64,000 nucleotides of DNA from Pseudomonadota bacterium (GTDB lineage Bacteria > Pseudomonadota > Alphaproteobacteria > Acetobacterales > Acetobacteraceae). The position numbers and the translations under genes are program-made. Below the pieces are notes generated by a model. The model searched no databases. It was given only the letters and a program-made list of their open reading frames with translations, and had not been told where the DNA came from. The stretch spans positions 620,001 through 684,000 of the forward strand of contig JAKBAD010000001.1 in NCBI GenBank assembly GCA_021809435.1. Reading direction: 5' to 3'. Shown here one piece after another: positions 61,243 to 64,000 of this stretch (positions are counted from its first letter, which is position 1; each line of letters starts with the position of its first letter).

Positions 61243-61836
61243 ATGGCGAACAAGCCCATCCACCCCTGGCCATTGCGGTTGATGCACGCGCTCAACGCCC
61301 TGGCCATCATCATGATGATCGGTTCAGGCTGGCAGATTTATGATTCCTCCCCCCTGTTCACCTTCACCTTCCCCGCAACCATCACCATAGGCCAATGGCT
61401 CGGCGCCGCCATCGCCTGGCATCTGGCCTGCATGTGGCTGCTGGTGCTCAACGGCCTTTGCTATGTCGGCTGGAGCCTGGCTTCGGGCCATTGGCGTAAA
61501 TTCCTGCCGCTCACGCCCCGGCTGGTGTGGCAAGATCTGAACGCCGCGCTCCGCTTCCGCCTGCCCCATGAAACCGGCGTCTATAACGCCGTGCAGCGGC
61601 TGCTTTACGTGGGCGTGCTGCTGGCCGGGCTGGTGCTGGTCATTTCGGGGCTTGGCATCTGGAAGCCCGTGCAATTGTGGTTCTTGTGCGATCTGTGCGG
61701 CGGCTTCGTGGTGGCGCGCTATGTGCATTTCTTCGCCATGAGCGCGGTGGTGCTGTTTCTGGTCGTGCATCTGGCGCTGGTCATCGCCGTGCCCAAGGTG
61801 TTGCCGCCCATGATCTTCGGGGGGCGCGCGCCATGA
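61243..61836 (+). CDS. Cytochrome b561-type membrane subunit
   Basis: HPWPLRLMHALNALAIIMMIGSGW, WHLACMWLLVLNGLCYVGW, VHFFAMSAVVLFLVVHLAL heme-His pattern. Confidence 0.85.
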   Translation: MANKPIHPWPLRLMHALNALAIIMMIGSGWQIYDSSPLFTFTFPATITIGQWLGAAIAWHLACMWLLVLNGLCYVGWSLASGHWRKFLPLTPRLVWQDLNAALRFRLPHETGVYNAVQRLLYVGVLLAGLVLVISGLGIWKPVQLWFLCDLCGGFVVARYVHFFAMSAVVLFLVVHLALVIAVPKVLPPMIFGGRAP

Positions 61837-62543
61837 TCCGCCGCCGCACCCTGCTCTACCGCGCCATGGCGCTCGGGCTCATTTCGCCCCTCACCGCCTG
61901 TGATTTCGACGATCCGATGCACCCAGACCTCGCCGACAAATTCCTCTCCGCCATGTCGCGCTGGAACGACATGGTGCAGGCGGCGCTGTTCAACCCCCAC
62001 ACCCTCGCCCCCAGCTTCCGCCCAGACCAGATCACCCGCCCGCCGCGCTTCAACGCCTTCTACGATATTTCCCAGGCGCCCATCGTCTCGCCCGCCACCT
62101 GGCGGCTGGCGCTGTCCGGCCAGATCGCCGACAAGCGCCCCTGGGGGCTCGATGAGCTGCTCGCCCTGCCGCAGGAAAGCCAGATCACCCAGCTCACCTG
62201 CGTGGAGGGCTGGCGCACCATCGGGCAATGGAGCGGCGTGCGCCTGAGCGCGTTCCTGCGCCGCGTGGGGGCCGATCTCTCCTGCCGCTATGTCGGGTTT
62301 CAATGCGCCGATGGCTATTACACCTCCATCGACATGGCCTCCGCCCTGCACCCGCAAACCATCCTGGCCCTCACCTTTCTGGGCGCGCCACTCACGCCCC
62401 CCTTCGGCGCGCCGCTGCGGCTCAGAATTCCCACCAAGCTTGGCTTCAAAAACCCCAAGAGCGTGGTGGCGCTCTCGGTCACCAACCACTACCCGGGCGG
62501 ATATTGGGAAGATCAGGGCTATAACTGGTTCTCCGGCTCTTGA
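61833..62543 (+). CDS. Molybdopterin-dependent oxidoreductase (sulfite oxidase/YedY-like)
   Basis: QLTCVEGWRTIGQWSGVRLSAFL (Mo-Cys), CADGYYTSIDM, PLRLRIPTKLGFKNPKSVVAL; ATGA overlap with the cytochrome gene. Confidence 0.88.
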   Translation: MIRRRTLLYRAMALGLISPLTACDFDDPMHPDLADKFLSAMSRWNDMVQAALFNPHTLAPSFRPDQITRPPRFNAFYDISQAPIVSPATWRLALSGQIADKRPWGLDELLALPQESQITQLTCVEGWRTIGQWSGVRLSAFLRRVGADLSCRYVGFQCADGYYTSIDMASALHPQTILALTFLGAPLTPPFGAPLRLRIPTKLGFKNPKSVVALSVTNHYPGGYWEDQGYNWFSGS

Positions 62544-62574
62544 TGATTGCCGTGAGCTGCGCCAAGCAACGGGC

Positions 62575-64000
62575 ATGAAAGCGACCCTCTGGCTCATTGC
62601 CCTCGCCACCATCCTGCGCCTCATTTTTGCCGGCTATACCGGGCTGGGGGTCGATGAATCCTATATGGTGGCGGCGGCGCACAGCTTCGACGCCTCATAT
62701 TTCGACCATCCGCTCGTCTCCTGGTGGCTTGAGCTGGGGGCCCGCGCGCTCACCGGCTCGGCCGCGCCGCTTGTGGTGCGCCTGCCATTCGTCAGTCTCG
62801 CCGCCATCACCTCCTGGCTGCTCTTCTTCATCACCGCCCGGCTGTTCGATGAGCGGGCCGGCTTCTGGGCGGTGGTGGCCTACAGCGTCTCACCCGTGTT
62901 TTCGCTGGCGGCCGGCTGCTGGGTGCTGCCCGACGGCCCCGTGGATCTCGCGCTCGCCGCCTTCATGCTGGCCACTCTGCGCGCGACAGGCTTCATCGAC
63001 GGCAAACCCACGCCCAATTGCTGGCTGGTCGCCGGGCTGTTCGCCGGATTGGCCATGATCTCGAAATACAACGCCGTCCTGGTCATTGCCGGGGTGGGCA
63101 TCGGCCTGCTGCTGGCGCCGCAATTGCGCGCCCAGTTCCGCCGCCCGCAGCTTTGGCTGGGCGTGCTCATCGCGCTTGGGCTAACGTCGCCGCTGCTATG
63201 GTGGAATGCCCATCATGGCTGGGTCAGCCTCCACTACCAGGGCGGGCGCGTGGATGGGGGGCATCTGCGCCCCTATATGCCCTTCTATGTCTGGGGCGGC
63301 GAGGCGCTGTTCGTGCTGCCCTGGCTGTGGCTTCCCATGATCTGGGCGCAAATCCGCGCCCTGCGCGCGGGGCCGGCCCAGGCCGCGCCCTGGCTGCTAG
63401 CCTGGGCCGGGTTGATTCCGGTGCTGCTGTTCGCGGTCATCAGCATCTGGTCATCGACCCATATCCTGTTCCACTGGGCGGCGCCGGGCGAGCTTTTGCT
63501 CTTTCCGCTGCTCGGCGCCTGGGCGCGCGGCATCTCTCCTCGCCTGCGCAACACGGTCGCCGTGGGTTCGGGGGCCTTGCTGGCGGGCGCCATGCTGTTC
63601 ATCGCCGCCGAGGTGCAATTCGCCTTTCTCCCGCATCTCGACAGGCTCTCCAAACCCGGCAGATCACCGCTCTTGCAGGCCATCGACTGGACCAGCATCG
63701 GCCCGCAAATTCCCCCGGGCATCGACGCCATCGCCGCTCAGCGCTGGTACGATGCCGGCAAGGTCGGCTACGCGCTGGCGCTTGACCATGTGAACATCCC
63801 CGTCACCGTGTTCGCGGGCGGGCCGCACCAATTCGCCTTCTCGGCGCCACCGGCCTCCTTCATCGGCAAAAACGTGCTGGTGCTCTCCATGCCCTGGACC
63901 ATGGAACAAACCGCCTCGTTCTGCGCCAGCTCCTTCCAGAGCTTCACCCCCGGCCCGGTGCTCACCGTCACCTTCCACGGCCATGTGCTGCTGGCCATGC
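62575..64000 (+). CDS. Glycosyltransferase family 39 (ArnT/PMT-like), 3' end beyond window
   Basis: Open frame MKATLWLIALATILRLIFAGYTGLGVDESYMVAAAHSFDASYFDHPLVSWWLELGARAL...; not in the ORF track because no stop lies in the window. Confidence 0.85.
   Translation, partial: MKATLWLIALATILRLIFAGYTGLGVDESYMVAAAHSFDASYFDHPLVSWWLELGARALTGSAAPLVVRLPFVSLAAITSWLLFFITARLFDERAGFWAVVAYSVSPVFSLAAGCWVLPDGPVDLALAAFMLATLRATGFIDGKPTPNCWLVAGLFAGLAMISKYNAVLVIAGVGIGLLLAPQLRAQFRRPQLWLGVLIALGLTSPLLWWNAHHGWVSLHYQGGRVDGGHLRPYMPFYVWGGEALFVLPWLWLPMIWAQIRALRAGPAQAAPWLLAWAGLIPVLLFAVISIWSSTHILFHWAAPGELLLFPLLGAWARGISPRLRNTVAVGSGALLAGAMLFIAAEVQFAFLPHLDRLSKPGRSPLLQAIDWTSIGPQIPPGIDAIAAQRWYDAGKVGYALALDHVNIPVTVFAGGPHQFAFSAPPASFIGKNVLVLSMPWTMEQTASFCASSFQSFTPGPVLTVTFHGHVLLAM

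Overview
High-GC alphaproteobacterial chromosome segment, tentatively Acetobacteraceae/Rhodospirillales-like (inference only). It is mostly tightly packed core and catabolic genes. Left to right: a surface-glycan-like cluster (Sel1 protein, two glycosyltransferases, a protein with ChW-like repeats); ilvD; an uncharacterised AAA+ ATPase; a complete five-step histidine-utilisation locus (hutC-hutF divergent from hutI-hutH-hutG-hutU); a split catechol meta-cleavage locus (LysR-dmpF-dmpG divergent from ferredoxin-C23O-HMSD-dmpE-dmpH-SDR-fused tautomerase); MBL/tatD/metG/holB/tmk/rlpA/mltB; a putative sulfate exporter and an OmpW-like porin; tolB-tolA-tolR-tolQ-ybgC-ruvB-ruvA-ruvC-yebC; two identical tRNA-Val(CAC) genes; acnA; a CBS-BON protein; an FNR-type regulator with its own FNR box; CPBP protease and MFS transporter; tRNA-Pro(CGG); amidase; PBP1A; prfB with a programmed +1 frameshift; and a cytochrome b plus molybdoenzyme pair and a GT39 gene that runs off the end. 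No CRISPR array, rRNA, transposase or prophage was seen. The observations most worth a second look are: (i) a meta-cleavage operon with an SDR that lacks the canonical Ser and Lys, plus a tandem-fused 4-oxalocrotonate tautomerase; (ii) a tRNA-Pro(CGG) with A37 instead of the expected G37; (iii) two families of dispersed palindromic repeats, one of which supplies a stop codon; (iv) an AT-rich regulatory islet upstream of an orphan Cys/His microprotein; (v) a Met-rich secreted microprotein. No single feature clearly proves a wholly new system.
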